From NCBI RefSeq assembly GCF_002896555.1, contig NZ_MNLH01000001.1, positions 1-64,000 of the forward strand: a stretch of 64,000 bases of DNA, given 5' to 3'. The position numbers and the translations under genes were made by a program. The notes under the pieces are model-generated. The model was not told where the DNA came from. It saw only the letters and a list, made by a program, of their open reading frames with translations, and searched no databases. Source of the DNA: Gardnerella coleohominis (GTDB lineage: Bacteria > Actinomycetota > Actinomycetes > Actinomycetales > Bifidobacteriaceae). How positions within the stretch are numbered: position 1 is the stretch's first letter; every line of letters begins with the position of its first letter. Below are positions 55,387 through 64,000 of the stretch, one piece after another.

Positions 55387-56658
55387 TTATTTTAAAGCTT
55401 TAGATGCGATATCATGCCTAAAGAACATATGCGGAAGATTAAGCTTATCTAATATGCTGTAGACGTTATTCTGAGCGTCTTTTACGTCGTCTCCATGCAC
55501 TTGCACAAGAGCTACTCTGCCTGAAGAAGTAAGAAGTTTTTCGCTTTCTTCATCGCTTTTTACTCCTGCATAATACACGTGCTGACCTTGATTTTCGTCA
55601 ACAGGAATTTGAGGAAGAGGAGTTCCGGTAACTAAAGTGCCAGGGTAGCCTTCGCTAGCAATGATTACGCCGAGCGTAACACCGCTATTTTTCCAAGTAA
55701 AAGTAGGATTTTTATGTTGCAAAATATCCCATATAGCTGCACCAAAATCTGAAGTAAGACGTGGAAGTACAACTTCTGTTTCTGGGTCTCCAAAACGAGC
55801 ATTAAACTCAATAACTTTAGTACCTGTTGCTGTATCAATTAAGCCAGCATAAAGCACGCCAGTAAAAGGTGTACCTTCTTTAGCTAGTCCTTCAACAGTT
55901 GGGCGCACAATTTCGTCGATAGCACGCTTAACTGTTTCGTCGCTAATTTGTGGAACAGGGCTATAAGCTCCCATGCCACCAGTATTTGGTCCTTTGTCGC
56001 CGTCATAAGCGCGCTTGTGATCTTGAGAAATAGGCATAACCCAAAAATCAGTTCCGCTTACGAAACTCATAAGTGAAAACTCTTGACCTTGCAAAAATTC
56101 TTCAATAACAACTTTTGCTCCGGCTTGACCAAAACGATGATCGACGAAAATATCTTCCAAAGCCTCAACTGCTGTTTGCTCATCCATAGCAACAGTAACG
56201 CCTTTTCCAGCAGCCAAACCATCCGCTTTAATAACAATTGGAGCACCATGCTCAAGAACGTATGCGCGTGCCGGTTCCAAAGCATCAAATGTTTTATAGG
56301 AGGCAGTTGGAACGTTGTGACGAGCCATAAGCTTTTTTGCGAAATCTTTAGAGCCTTCAATTTGAGCTGCTGCTTTGTTTGGACCAAAAGCAGCAATTCC
56401 ATGCGCTTCAAAATCGTCAACAATGCCATTCATAAGCGGCACTTCAGGACCAATGAACGCAAAATCGTAGTTGTGCTCTTTAACGAACTTAATAAGAGCT
56501 GCATGATCTGATTGATTTATGTTTGCAGTTTGAATGCCATCTGCTGCAATACCAGGATTTCCAGGAGCAACAGTTACTTCTTCAACGCTTTCTCCTTTAA
56601 GTAGCGCGTGTGCAATAGCATGTTCGCGAGCGCCAGAACCAACTACTAAAACTTTCAT
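55387..56658 (-). CDS. purD: Phosphoribosylamine-glycine ligase
   Basis: ATP-grasp enzyme making GAR. VLVVGSGAREHAIAHAL start, FIGPEVPLMNGIVD, IKADGLAAGKGVTVA, and the family signature FNARFGDPETEVVLPRL. 423 aa is normal. AAAGGA lies 6 bases before ATG 56658. Last gene of the minus-strand run purC-purL-purF-purM-purD; 87 bp after purM. Confidence 0.96.
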   Translation of the reverse strand: MKVLVVGSGAREHAIAHALLKGESVEEVTVAPGNPGIAADGIQTANINQSDHAALIKFVKEHNYDFAFIGPEVPLMNGIVDDFEAHGIAAFGPNKAAAQIEGSKDFAKKLMARHNVPTASYKTFDALEPARAYVLEHGAPIVIKADGLAAGKGVTVAMDEQTAVEALEDIFVDHRFGQAGAKVVIEEFLQGQEFSLMSFVSGTDFWVMPISQDHKRAYDGDKGPNTGGMGAYSPVPQISDETVKRAIDEIVRPTVEGLAKEGTPFTGVLYAGLIDTATGTKVIEFNARFGDPETEVVLPRLTSDFGAAIWDILQHKNPTFTWKNSGVTLGVIIASEGYPGTLVTGTPLPQIPVDENQGQHVYYAGVKSDEESEKLLTSSGRVALVQVHGDDVKDAQNNVYSILDKLNLPHMFFRHDIASKALK

Positions 56659-56745
56659 TTTTAATCCTTTATTGCTTTAAGATTTTGCTGCTTACTATTT
56701 TGCTGCTTATTGTTTTGCGTATTTGTTGTTTAGACTATTTTTTAC

Positions 56746-57780
56746 TTATATCAACTCAACTGCAGAGTTTTCGCGTTTAGCCATTTTGCCAATAATATAA
56801 GCTGTTTCGTTATGCTCGTTTAGTATACGCATTGCCTCGTTTGCTCGGCTTTCATCAACTGCCAAAACCATGCCAATGCCCATATTAAAAACGTTGAACA
56901 TTTCAGAGTGCACAACTTTTCCAGCTTTTTCAATAACGCCAAAAATAGGTGGAACGTTCCAGCTTGAAGTGTTAATTTTTGCAGCCAAATCATCTGCGTA
57001 CATGCGTGGAACATTTTCAATAAATCCGCCGCCTGTAATATGAGCAACTCCCTTAATAAGATGCTCAGCAAAAAGTGGCTTTAAGGCTTTTACGTAGATT
57101 CGAGTAGGTTCAAGAAGAACTTCGCCAAGCGTTTTGCCATCAAGTTCATCTAGCTTGGTGTCAACGCTAAAACCTGCTTCTTCAAACAAAGCTTTGCGAA
57201 CAAGAGAGAATCCGTTTGAATGAACTCCCGAAGAAGGAAGTCCTATAAGCACATCGCCGGCAGTAATAGTGGAGCCGTCAACAATATTTGAACGTTCTGC
57301 AACGCCTACTGCAAAACCTGCAAGATCGTACTCGTCTTCGTCGTACATTCCAGGCATTTCTGCAGTTTCTCCGCCAATTAAACCTGCTTCTGATTGCACG
57401 CAACCATCTGCAACGCCTGAAACTACTTGCTCAAGTATTTCAGGATTGTTTTTTCCGCACGCAATGTAATCGAGGAAGAAAAGCGGTTCTGCACCTTGAG
57501 CTGCAATATCGTTTACGCACATTGCAACGCAATCAATGCCAATGGTGTTATGCTTATTCATCATTTTTGCAATCACAAGCTTGGTTCCAACGCCATCCGT
57601 ACCAGAAATCAGCACTGGCTCTTTGTAACCAAGAGATGCCAAATCAAATAAGCCGCCAAATCCGCCAATGCCACCTACAACGCCTGGGCGCTTCGTGCGA
57701 TTCACATGAGATTTAATACGACGTACTACTTCGTATCCTGCTTCTACGCTTACGCCAGCTTCTTCATATGCGTGTGGCAT
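56746..57780 (-). CDS. purM: Phosphoribosylformylglycinamidine cyclo-ligase (AIR synthetase)
   Basis: Makes AIR from [65 protein letters not shown] and [13 protein letters not shown] are present. ATG 57780 is preferred because AAAGGA sits 6 bases upstream; ATG 57807 lies before that signal, inside a duplicated 12-bp TTCATAACTATG motif. 344 aa. Between purF and purD. Confidence 0.96.
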   Translation of the reverse strand: MPHAYEEAGVSVEAGYEVVRRIKSHVNRTKRPGVVGGIGGFGGLFDLASLGYKEPVLISGTDGVGTKLVIAKMMNKHNTIGIDCVAMCVNDIAAQGAEPLFFLDYIACGKNNPEILEQVVSGVADGCVQSEAGLIGGETAEMPGMYDEDEYDLAGFAVGVAERSNIVDGSTITAGDVLIGLPSSGVHSNGFSLVRKALFEEAGFSVDTKLDELDGKTLGEVLLEPTRIYVKALKPLFAEHLIKGVAHITGGGFIENVPRMYADDLAAKINTSSWNVPPIFGVIEKAGKVVHSEMFNVFNMGIGMVLAVDESRANEAMRILNEHNETAYIIGKMAKRENSAVELI

Positions 57781-57888
57781 ATCGGTTCCTTTCATAACTA
57801 TGTTCATAACTATGTTATAAGTATTTTCTTAAGTTTTATTTATAAATTGCAATAAACAATTAAATTAATAAACGATTAAAATATTAAA

Positions 57889-59376
57889 TTATATAAGATT
57901 TTCGTGCGAATATTTACTATGTTTTCTTACTTCTTGCAAATGTTCGCGTTCTTCAGGAGTAAGTGAAGCCAAGAATTCTTCGCCGTAATCGTCTAGTGCA
58001 GTAGGGTAGTCGCCATTAAAGTAAGCAACACACAAACCGCCATAAGGAGCAGGCTTTTTTAATCCAATCGACTCGACTAATCCATCTAAAGACAAAAATG
58101 CTAAGGAATCAGCATCAATATACTCGCGAATTTCTTCGACTGAATGCTTTGCTGCAATAAGTTCCTTTGTGGTTTGAATATCAATACCGTAGAAGCAAGG
58201 ATATTTAAGCGGAGGAGAAGAAATACGCATATGTACCTCTTTAGCTCCAGCTTCTCGAAGCAATTGCACAATGCGCTTAGAAGTAGTTCCGCGAACAATT
58301 GAATCGTCAATAACGATAACGCGTTTTCCTGCAACCACGCCGCGAACAGCAGAAAGTTTCATACGAACACCTTGCTCGCGTAATTCTTGCGTCGGTTGAA
58401 TAAAAGTGCGTGCAACATACTGATTTTTAATCAATCCCATTTCGTTTGGAATTCCGCTTGTTTCAGCATATCCCGCGGCAGCAGAAAGTGAAGAATTAGG
58501 CACTCCAATAACCATGTCTGCTTCAACAGGAGATTCTTTAGCCAAACGTGCACCCATGCGCTTTCGCACAGAATGAACATTAATACCGTAAATATTAGAA
58601 TCTGGGCGAGCAAAATAAATAAATTCCATTGAGCATACTGCATGCTGAACGTGCTTTGTATATTGCTCAATAGTGTAGCCATCGTCATTAATAACAATAA
58701 TTTCGCCAGGCTCAATATCGCGAATAAACTCTGCTCGCACAATATCAAGCGCACAAGTTTCAGAAGCAAGCACGTACGCGCCGTTTTTCATACGACCAAG
58801 CGAAAGAGGGCGGAAGCCATTTGGATCAGTTGCTCCAATTAATGCGTCTTGAGTAAGCAATAAGTAAGCGAAACCGCCATGAACAGTTTGTAAAGCTTCT
58901 TTTAAGCGATCCATAAAAGTTGCTTTACTAGAGTGACGAATTAAATGCATTAATATTTCAGTATCAGAATTTGAATGGAATATTGCGCCTTCATCTTCCA
59001 AAGAATTACGCAGGCTAGTGCAATTCGTCAAATTTCCATTATGTGCAAGAGCTACGTCTCCATCGTGGAAACGGAATAAGAAAGGTTGAATATTATCAAC
59101 GCTTCCAGAACCAGCAGTAGCATATCGCACATGACCAATAGCCCGGTTACCGGTAAGACGATCCATAACTTTTTCATTGCTGAAAACTTGGGTTAATAAT
59201 CCGAGTCCTCTGTGTCCGTGCAAGTGCCCATCATCGTTAGATACAATCCCAGCACCCTCTTGACCACGATGTTGAAGCGCATGTAATCCAAAATAAGTAA
59301 GTCTTGCAGCATCTGGATGACCCCAAACGCCAAAAACGCCGCATTCTTCATGGATATCTTCAAGCTCTGCAGACAT
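57889..59376 (-). CDS. purF: Amidophosphoribosyltransferase
   Basis: Commits PRPP to purine synthesis. An 11-residue propeptide precedes the catalytic Cys12 (CGVFGVWGH), with RGQEGAGIV, and the PRPP motif [15 protein letters not shown]. Cys in [15 protein letters not shown] and YPCFYGID match positions used for an iron-sulfur cluster in the Bacillus-type enzyme, so it may be of that oxygen-sensitive type. A GGGGG-containing stretch precedes ATG 59376. Four 12-bp repeats lie just upstream, with a hairpin separating it from purL. Confidence 0.96.
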   Translation of the reverse strand: MSAELEDIHEECGVFGVWGHPDAARLTYFGLHALQHRGQEGAGIVSNDDGHLHGHRGLGLLTQVFSNEKVMDRLTGNRAIGHVRYATAGSGSVDNIQPFLFRFHDGDVALAHNGNLTNCTSLRNSLEDEGAIFHSNSDTEILMHLIRHSSKATFMDRLKEALQTVHGGFAYLLLTQDALIGATDPNGFRPLSLGRMKNGAYVLASETCALDIVRAEFIRDIEPGEIIVINDDGYTIEQYTKHVQHAVCSMEFIYFARPDSNIYGINVHSVRKRMGARLAKESPVEADMVIGVPNSSLSAAAGYAETSGIPNEMGLIKNQYVARTFIQPTQELREQGVRMKLSAVRGVVAGKRVIVIDDSIVRGTTSKRIVQLLREAGAKEVHMRISSPPLKYPCFYGIDIQTTKELIAAKHSVEEIREYIDADSLAFLSLDGLVESIGLKKPAPYGGLCVAYFNGDYPTALDDYGEEFLASLTPEEREHLQEVRKHSKYSHENLI

Positions 59377-59403
59377 CTACACCCCCTATTTTCAGTCACT
59401 TTT

Positions 59404-59451
59404 TAAGCAACTTCATAAGTAACAGTATAAGCAACTGTATAAGCACCCGTA
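59404..59451. repeat. 12-bp tandem array upstream of purF
   Basis: Four gap-free units: TAAGCAACTTCA, TAAGTAACAGTA, TAAGCAACTGTA, TAAGCACCCGTA. It begins 28 bp from the purF start. Confidence 0.8.
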
Positions 59452-59520
59452 ATCAAGTATATTTCAATGATTAAGACACTTTTATTTAAAATAATCTTGT
59501 ATATTTATTCAACTTTCTTT

Positions 59521-59559
59521 AGCTGTTAGCTGGCAGTAATTATCTACCAGCTAACAGCT
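59521..59559 (-). terminator. 13-bp stem hairpin between purL and purF
   Basis: AGCTGTTAGCTGG pairs perfectly with CCAGCTAACAGCT around a 13-nt loop, 13 bp after the purL stop. There is no T-run on the minus strand, so it may reduce rather than stop read-through into purF. Confidence 0.6.
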
Positions 59560-59571
59560 TTTAATTTTTAA

Positions 59572-62500
59572 CTATGCAGTAAAGTACTCCACGCCAGCTG
59601 AGAACAAATCTTGAGCTTTAAAATCAGGAATATTTACATATAAGCCATCACCGCTTCTCTCACAATGACCCATTTTGCCGAAAACTCGACCGTCTGGGCT
59701 TGTAATGCCTTCTACGCACATAACAGAACCATTCGGATTCACATCAAGATCCATATAAGGCTGACCATTGATGTCAACATACTGAGTTGCGACTTGACCA
59801 TTTGCAATCAAAGCGCTCATAACTTCAGGAGTTGCAATAAATCTGCCTTCTCCGTGAGAAATAGCTACAGAATGAACATCGCCAACTTGCGTATTTGCAA
59901 GCCATGGAGAAATATTTGAAGCTACACGAGTATGAACAATACGGCTTTGATGGCGTCCAATAGTATTAAAAGTAAGAGTTGGGCATTCAGTATCAATTGG
60001 CACAATATCTCCAAATGGTACTAATCCAAGTTTTATAAGAGCTTGGAAACCATTACAAATACCAAGCATTAAGCCATCGCGATTATTAAGCAAATCGCGA
60101 ACCGCATCGCTAACAGCAGGATTTCTAAAGAATGCTGTAATGAATTTTGCAGAACCATCCGGCTCGTCGCCTCCAGAGAATCCGCCTGGAATCATTACAA
60201 TCTGACTCTTCTTAATTTCTTCAACCAACTGTTTAGCTGACTGTGCAATATCTTTTGCGCTCAAATTATTAATAATAAGCGTATGAGCGTCTGCTCCGGC
60301 TTTTTCAAAAGCAGCTTGAGTATCGTACTCGCAATTATTACCCGGGAAAACTGGGATAATAACGCGCGGATGAGAAAGCGGCTTCAAACGGTGAGAACGC
60401 ATGTGATTATGCTTAGAAACTCTTGTCTTAGCGCTAATTGTTGCAACTTGCTGATTAGCTTCTTTTCCATTTCCAGCATGCTTGTAAGGGAAGATGTTTT
60501 CCATCTGAGATTCCCAAACTTGCTGCAAATCGTTTAAATCAACGCATTCGCCAGAAGCAGAAGTTAAGGAATAATCTTTGCAAGTCGTTCCAATAACGCT
60601 AATAGTAACGTTTTCGGAACTTTCTGGAATATCGGCTTCGTTTGCAAGTTCAACAAAGAATGATCCGTATGCGTTAGAGAACAAATCGTCGTCGCTAATA
60701 TTTTGCAAGACAACGCCTATGCGATTTCCTAAAGTCATCTTAAACAAGCTTTCTGCGCTCGCTCCATAACCTGGAGTAGAAGCAGCTAAAGCTTTTTTAG
60801 ATTGCGTAAGATTCTGCATAACGCGTAATGCTTCTAAGAAACTTTCGCGTTCTGGAGTAATTCCATCAGATTTATATTTAGGGCAAATGCGAATAACACG
60901 ATGATTTACACCCTTAAATTCTGGAGAAACTGTTAAACGAGCATCTCCTGTAGAAACAGCGAATGAAATCAAAGTTGGAGGAACATCAAGATTCTCAAAG
61001 CTGCCGCTCATAGAATCCTTGCCGCCAATAGCTCCAACACCAAAATCAATTTGTGCGCTTAATGCACCAAGAACTGCTGCAGCTGGTTTACCCCAACGCT
61101 CAGGAACATCTTGAGGCTTTCCAAAATATTCCTGCAAACTCAAATAAGCGCGCTCGCGAGTAAAACCAGTAGCAATAAGCTTAGCTAAAGATTCCACAAC
61201 AGAAATATAAGCTCCAGTAAATTGATTCTTTTCCATTAAGTATGGATTAAAGCCCCAAGCCATTGCAGAAGCAGTGTTTGTTTTACCAAATACCGGGAAT
61301 TTAGCAACCATAGCTTGAGCTGGAGTAAGCTGATTTACGCCACCGAAAGGCATTAAAACAGTTGCGGCACCTATAGTTGAATCAAATCTTTCAGACAAGC
61401 CTTTATTTGAAGCAATATTAATATCTGAAACTAAGGCGTTCATGCGCTTTTCTAATGGCAAATCTGATTGATTCTGCCATGGAGTTTCGTAGTTTTCTCC
61501 ACTTTCTACATGCAAAATCTGCTGTTTTGGAGCTCCGTTTGATGCTAAGAATGCTCGGCTTAAGTCGACTATAGTTTTTCCTCGCCAAGTCATACGCATT
61601 CGAGCTTCTTTAGTAACAGTAGCAATAATTTCTGCTTCAAGATTTTCTTCGCGCGCGTATTCCAAGAATTCGTTAGCGTCATTTGAAGCAACATCTACTG
61701 CCATGCGCTCCTGGGATTCAGAAATAGCAAGTTCAGTTCCGTCAAGTCCTTCATATTTCTTAGAAACTTTATCTAAGTTAATAACCAAGCCGTCCGCAAT
61801 TTCTCCTGTTGCAACAGAAACGCCGCCTGCGCCAAAATCATTGCAACGCTTAATAAGTCTGCAAGCGTCTTTTCTACGGAAAAGTCGTTGTAGTTTGCGT
61901 TCAATAGGAGCGTTACCTTTTTGTACTTCAGCTCCGCACTCTTCAATACTATCCGTATCTTGGGCTTTAGAAGCGCCGGTTGCGCCGCCAATTCCATCAC
62001 GTCCGGTACGTCCGCCAAGAAGAATAATTACATCTCCTTCGCTAGGCGTTTCTCTGCGCACGTGATCCGCTGGGGTAGCAGCTACAACTGCTCCAACTTC
62101 CATGCGCTTAGCAACGTATCCAGGGTGATAAAGTTCATGAACTTCGCCAGTTGCCAAACCAATTTGGTTTCCGTATGAAGAATAACCTGCAGCAGCGGAA
62201 GTTACGATTTTGCGTTGTGGAAGCTTACCGTTTAAGGTTTCGCTAATAGGAGTGCGCGGATCTGCAGCGCCCGTGACTCGCATTGCTTGATAAACGTAAG
62301 ATCTACCGGAAAGAGGATCTCGAATGCAGCCGCCAATGCAAGTTGCAGCTCCACCGAAAGGCTCAATTTCTGTAGGATGATTATGTGTTTCGTTTTTAAA
62401 TAGGAACAGCCAATCCTCGTCGTGACCATTTACGTCTACTTTGACTTTTACTGTGCAAGCGTTAATTTCTTCAGATTCATCCAAATTTTTCAACTCGCCA

Positions 62501-63336
62501 GTATGCTTCAAGTATTTTGCGCCAATAGTTGCCATGTCCATAAGGCAAATAGGCTTATTTTCGCGATTTAATTCTTTTCGCAAATCAAGATAACGGTTAA
62601 ATGCTTCTTGAACAGTGCTATCGTCAATAGAAATATCGGTAAGCTCAGTGCCAAAAGTCGTGTGACGGCAATGATCAGACCAATACGTGTCAATAACTCG
62701 AATCTCAGTAATAGTAGGATTTCGCTGTTCTTCTTGGAAATACTGCTGGCAGAATTTTGCATCTGCTAAATCCATTGCTAAACCGCGAGAATTAATGAAT
62801 TCTTCTAAGCCTGAATCATCTAAATTGTTAAAGCCATTAAGCACTTCAACATCTGAAGGAATTATGCTTTCAGTTTTAAGAGTAGTAAGCGTATCAAGAG
62901 ACGCTTCTCGTGCTTCTACAGGATTAATTACATAGTGTTTGATTGTTTCAATATCTTTTTCACTAAGATTTCCAGAAAGAGCGATTACTTTTGCGCTGCG
63001 AACTTGAGGGCGTTCGCCTTGACTAATAAGCTGAATGCATTCGCTAGCAGATTGTGCGCGTTGGTCAAATTGGCCAGGCAAAAATTCTATTGCAAATACG
63101 TGTTCAGACGTATTAATAGGAAGATAGTCATAAGTATTGTCAACAGGAGGTTCGCTTAATACTGTTTGAACTGCTGTTTGGAATAATTCTTGCGAAATAC
63201 CTTCAACGTCATACCTGTTAATTACGCGCACTGAAGTTAACGCGCTCATACCAAGAATTTCTTTAAGCTCGTGGAGAAGTTGTTGCGCTTCTACTGCAAA
63301 ACCGGATCGCTTTTCTACATACACGCGAAATACCAC
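59572..63336 (-). CDS. purL: Phosphoribosylformylglycinamidine synthase, single-chain
   Basis: One 1254-aa chain combines the three functions that are separate PurS, PurL and PurQ in many bacteria. The N-terminus is PurS-like; the central synthetase has TYWSDHCRHTTFGTEL, NETHNHPTEIEPFGGAATCIGGCIRDP and RCNDFGAGGVSVATGE; a second half-repeat follows. The C-terminal glutaminase (from about residue 1005) has PVFPGNNCEYDT, PGGFSGGDEPDG and nucleophile Cys in LGICNGFQAL. GTG 63336 is the only plausible start. Lies 186 bp after purC. Confidence 0.96.
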   Translation of the reverse strand: MVFRVYVEKRSGFAVEAQQLLHELKEILGMSALTSVRVINRYDVEGISQELFQTAVQTVLSEPPVDNTYDYLPINTSEHVFAIEFLPGQFDQRAQSASECIQLISQGERPQVRSAKVIALSGNLSEKDIETIKHYVINPVEAREASLDTLTTLKTESIIPSDVEVLNGFNNLDDSGLEEFINSRGLAMDLADAKFCQQYFQEEQRNPTITEIRVIDTYWSDHCRHTTFGTELTDISIDDSTVQEAFNRYLDLRKELNRENKPICLMDMATIGAKYLKHTGELKNLDESEEINACTVKVKVDVNGHDEDWLFLFKNETHNHPTEIEPFGGAATCIGGCIRDPLSGRSYVYQAMRVTGAADPRTPISETLNGKLPQRKIVTSAAAGYSSYGNQIGLATGEVHELYHPGYVAKRMEVGAVVAATPADHVRRETPSEGDVIILLGGRTGRDGIGGATGASKAQDTDSIEECGAEVQKGNAPIERKLQRLFRRKDACRLIKRCNDFGAGGVSVATGEIADGLVINLDKVSKKYEGLDGTELAISESQERMAVDVASNDANEFLEYAREENLEAEIIATVTKEARMRMTWRGKTIVDLSRAFLASNGAPKQQILHVESGENYETPWQNQSDLPLEKRMNALVSDINIASNKGLSERFDSTIGAATVLMPFGGVNQLTPAQAMVAKFPVFGKTNTASAMAWGFNPYLMEKNQFTGAYISVVESLAKLIATGFTRERAYLSLQEYFGKPQDVPERWGKPAAAVLGALSAQIDFGVGAIGGKDSMSGSFENLDVPPTLISFAVSTGDARLTVSPEFKGVNHRVIRICPKYKSDGITPERESFLEALRVMQNLTQSKKALAASTPGYGASAESLFKMTLGNRIGVVLQNISDDDLFSNAYGSFFVELANEADIPESSENVTISVIGTTCKDYSLTSASGECVDLNDLQQVWESQMENIFPYKHAGNGKEANQQVATISAKTRVSKHNHMRSHRLKPLSHPRVIIPVFPGNNCEYDTQAAFEKAGADAHTLIINNLSAKDIAQSAKQLVEEIKKSQIVMIPGGFSGGDEPDGSAKFITAFFRNPAVSDAVRDLLNNRDGLMLGICNGFQALIKLGLVPFGDIVPIDTECPTLTFNTIGRHQSRIVHTRVASNISPWLANTQVGDVHSVAISHGEGRFIATPEVMSALIANGQVATQYVDINGQPYMDLDVNPNGSVMCVEGITSPDGRVFGKMGHCERSGDGLYVNIPDFKAQDLFSAGVEYFTA

Positions 63337-63483
63337 GGTGAACCTGCCTTGTATTTGTTTGCTGTATTCCTGTTGCTTCTATTTATATTTTAAGTTTTAT
63401 TGTTTTGTTGTTTTGTTGTTTTAAGTTTTTATTTTTAAGTTTTTTGTTTGTTTTTTAGTTTTTGTTCTTCTTAAGAACGCACA

Positions 63484-63513
63484 TGGCTCGCACCCAGTTG
63501 AGGATGCGAGCCA
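63484..63513 (-). terminator. Hairpin between purC and purL
   Basis: TGGCTCGCA / TGCGAGCCA 9-bp stem with 12-nt loop, 10 bp after the purC stop on the minus strand. No T-run directly follows. The rest of the gap (63360-63465) is T-rich simple sequence with TTGTTTTG repeats. Confidence 0.55.
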
Positions 63514-63522
63514 CAAAATTAT

Positions 63523-64000
63523 CTAGTGTTTTTCATACTCGTTTGGATTGATTTCAGAACAATCCAAACCTTCGCTTTGAGCAAGAGATTTCAGTCTGCT
63601 ATAGATTTCTTCGTAGGCTGGGATTATATCGCCTAAATCTCGTCTGAATAAGTCTTTATCTAAGTGGCTTACATGAGAAGAATCTGAGTCAGAGTTGCGC
63701 TTATCCCAAAGTCTGCAAGTATCTGGAGTAATTTCATCGGCAAGAAGAATATTTCCTTGCGCGTCTACGCCCTCTTCAATCTTGAAGTCAACAAGTTGAA
63801 CGTCAATCTTAGAGAAAACATCAAGCAATGCATCATTAACAGCATGAGCCTGGCGAGTAATTTCTGCCATCTCTTCATCTGTTGCTAATCCAAGAGCTAC
63901 AACGCCTTCAGGATTAATAAATGGATCGCCAAGTTCGTCGGATTTCACGCAGAATTCCAATAATGGCTTCTTCAAAGGAGTTCCTTCTTTAACGTTATAA
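63523..64000 (-). CDS. purC: SAICAR synthetase, 5' end beyond window
   Basis: C-terminal part of phosphoribosylaminoimidazole-succinocarboxamide synthase. [45 protein letters not shown] are typical. The frame stays open to base 64000 ([12 protein letters not shown]), so the TTG at 63975 is internal and the gene starts right of the window. First visible gene of the purine run. Confidence 0.94.
   Translation of the reverse strand, partial: YNVKEGTPLKKPLLEFCVKSDELGDPFINPEGVVALGLATDEEMAEITRQAHAVNDALLDVFSKIDVQLVDFKIEEGVDAQGNILLADEITPDTCRLWDKRNSDSDSSHVSHLDKDLFRRDLGDIIPAYEEIYSRLKSLAQSEGLDCSEINPNEYEKH

Noticed and set aside
56067..56511. ORFs of 120 and 142 codons inside purD
   Set aside because: Other-frame shadows of a well-conserved purD with no start signals.
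63523..63975. purC as a complete 150-codon gene starting at TTG 63975
   Set aside because: The frame continues with purC-like sequence to the window edge, and the TTG has no ribosome-binding site.

Overview
The window looks like a chromosomal segment of a low-GC member of the Bifidobacteriaceae, most probably Gardnerella. This is inferred from the AT-rich codon use combined with actinobacterial gene content: dgt-dnaG, single-chain purL, a GH112 lacto-N-biose cluster, and sortase-built pili with FimA-like subunits. No rRNA, integrase, transposase, phage module or CRISPR array is visible. Layout: (1) 0-8 kb is a cell-surface locus with a very large LPXTG/Rib-like adhesin cut by the window edge, a FimA-type major pilin and a class C sortase. 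(2) 8.5-11.2 kb, minus strand, holds NADH oxidase and a 4-hydroxybutyrate-dehydrogenase-like iron alcohol dehydrogenase. (3) 11.6-15.4 kb holds pyroglutamyl peptidase, an orphan HicB-like protein, tRNA-Leu(UAG), tRNA-Thr(CGU) and pgi. (4) 16.0-19.4 kb is a BspA-like (DUF285) LPXTG surface protein split into two frames by a run of eight G; this is the best candidate for an on/off switch. (5) 19.5-22.8 kb, minus strand, holds an AAA ATPase and the PLP synthase pair pdxST. (6) 23.4-29.0 kb is a complete peptide-type ABC importer, followed by alr, dgt and dnaG. (7) 34.5-42.5 kb is a lacto-N-biose/galacto-N-biose catabolic operon (lnpA, nahK, class II galT, ROK sugar kinase) transcribed divergently from a ROK repressor, with near-consensus promoters and an operator-like palindrome on the lnpA -35 box. 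(8) 42.6-45.8 kb holds an ion-transporter-superfamily permease and an acetolactate-synthase-like enzyme. (9) purK/purE, tRNA-Arg(UCU) and a Fur-family regulator follow. (10) 48.6-55.2 kb is an envelope-charge cluster: an LtaS-like synthase, then a membrane esterase coupled to an MprF-like aminoacyl-lipid synthase. (11) 55.4-64 kb is purD-purM-purF-purL-purC on the minus strand, with purC running off the end. Two layers of structure are not explained by the genes. First, many upstream or intergenic regions carry short degenerate tandem repeats whose unit is 10, 11, 12 or about 20-24 bp, close to one or two DNA turns. They lie before the pilin, pcp, pgi, the oppA-like gene, fur, the esterase-mprF operon and purF. 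Second, three intergenic regions carry arrays of a hairpin repeat at an exact 53-bp period; one of these arrays is itself enclosed in a larger inverted repeat between convergent genes. Many proteins also contain low-complexity extensions or insertions that come from in-frame tandem repeats.
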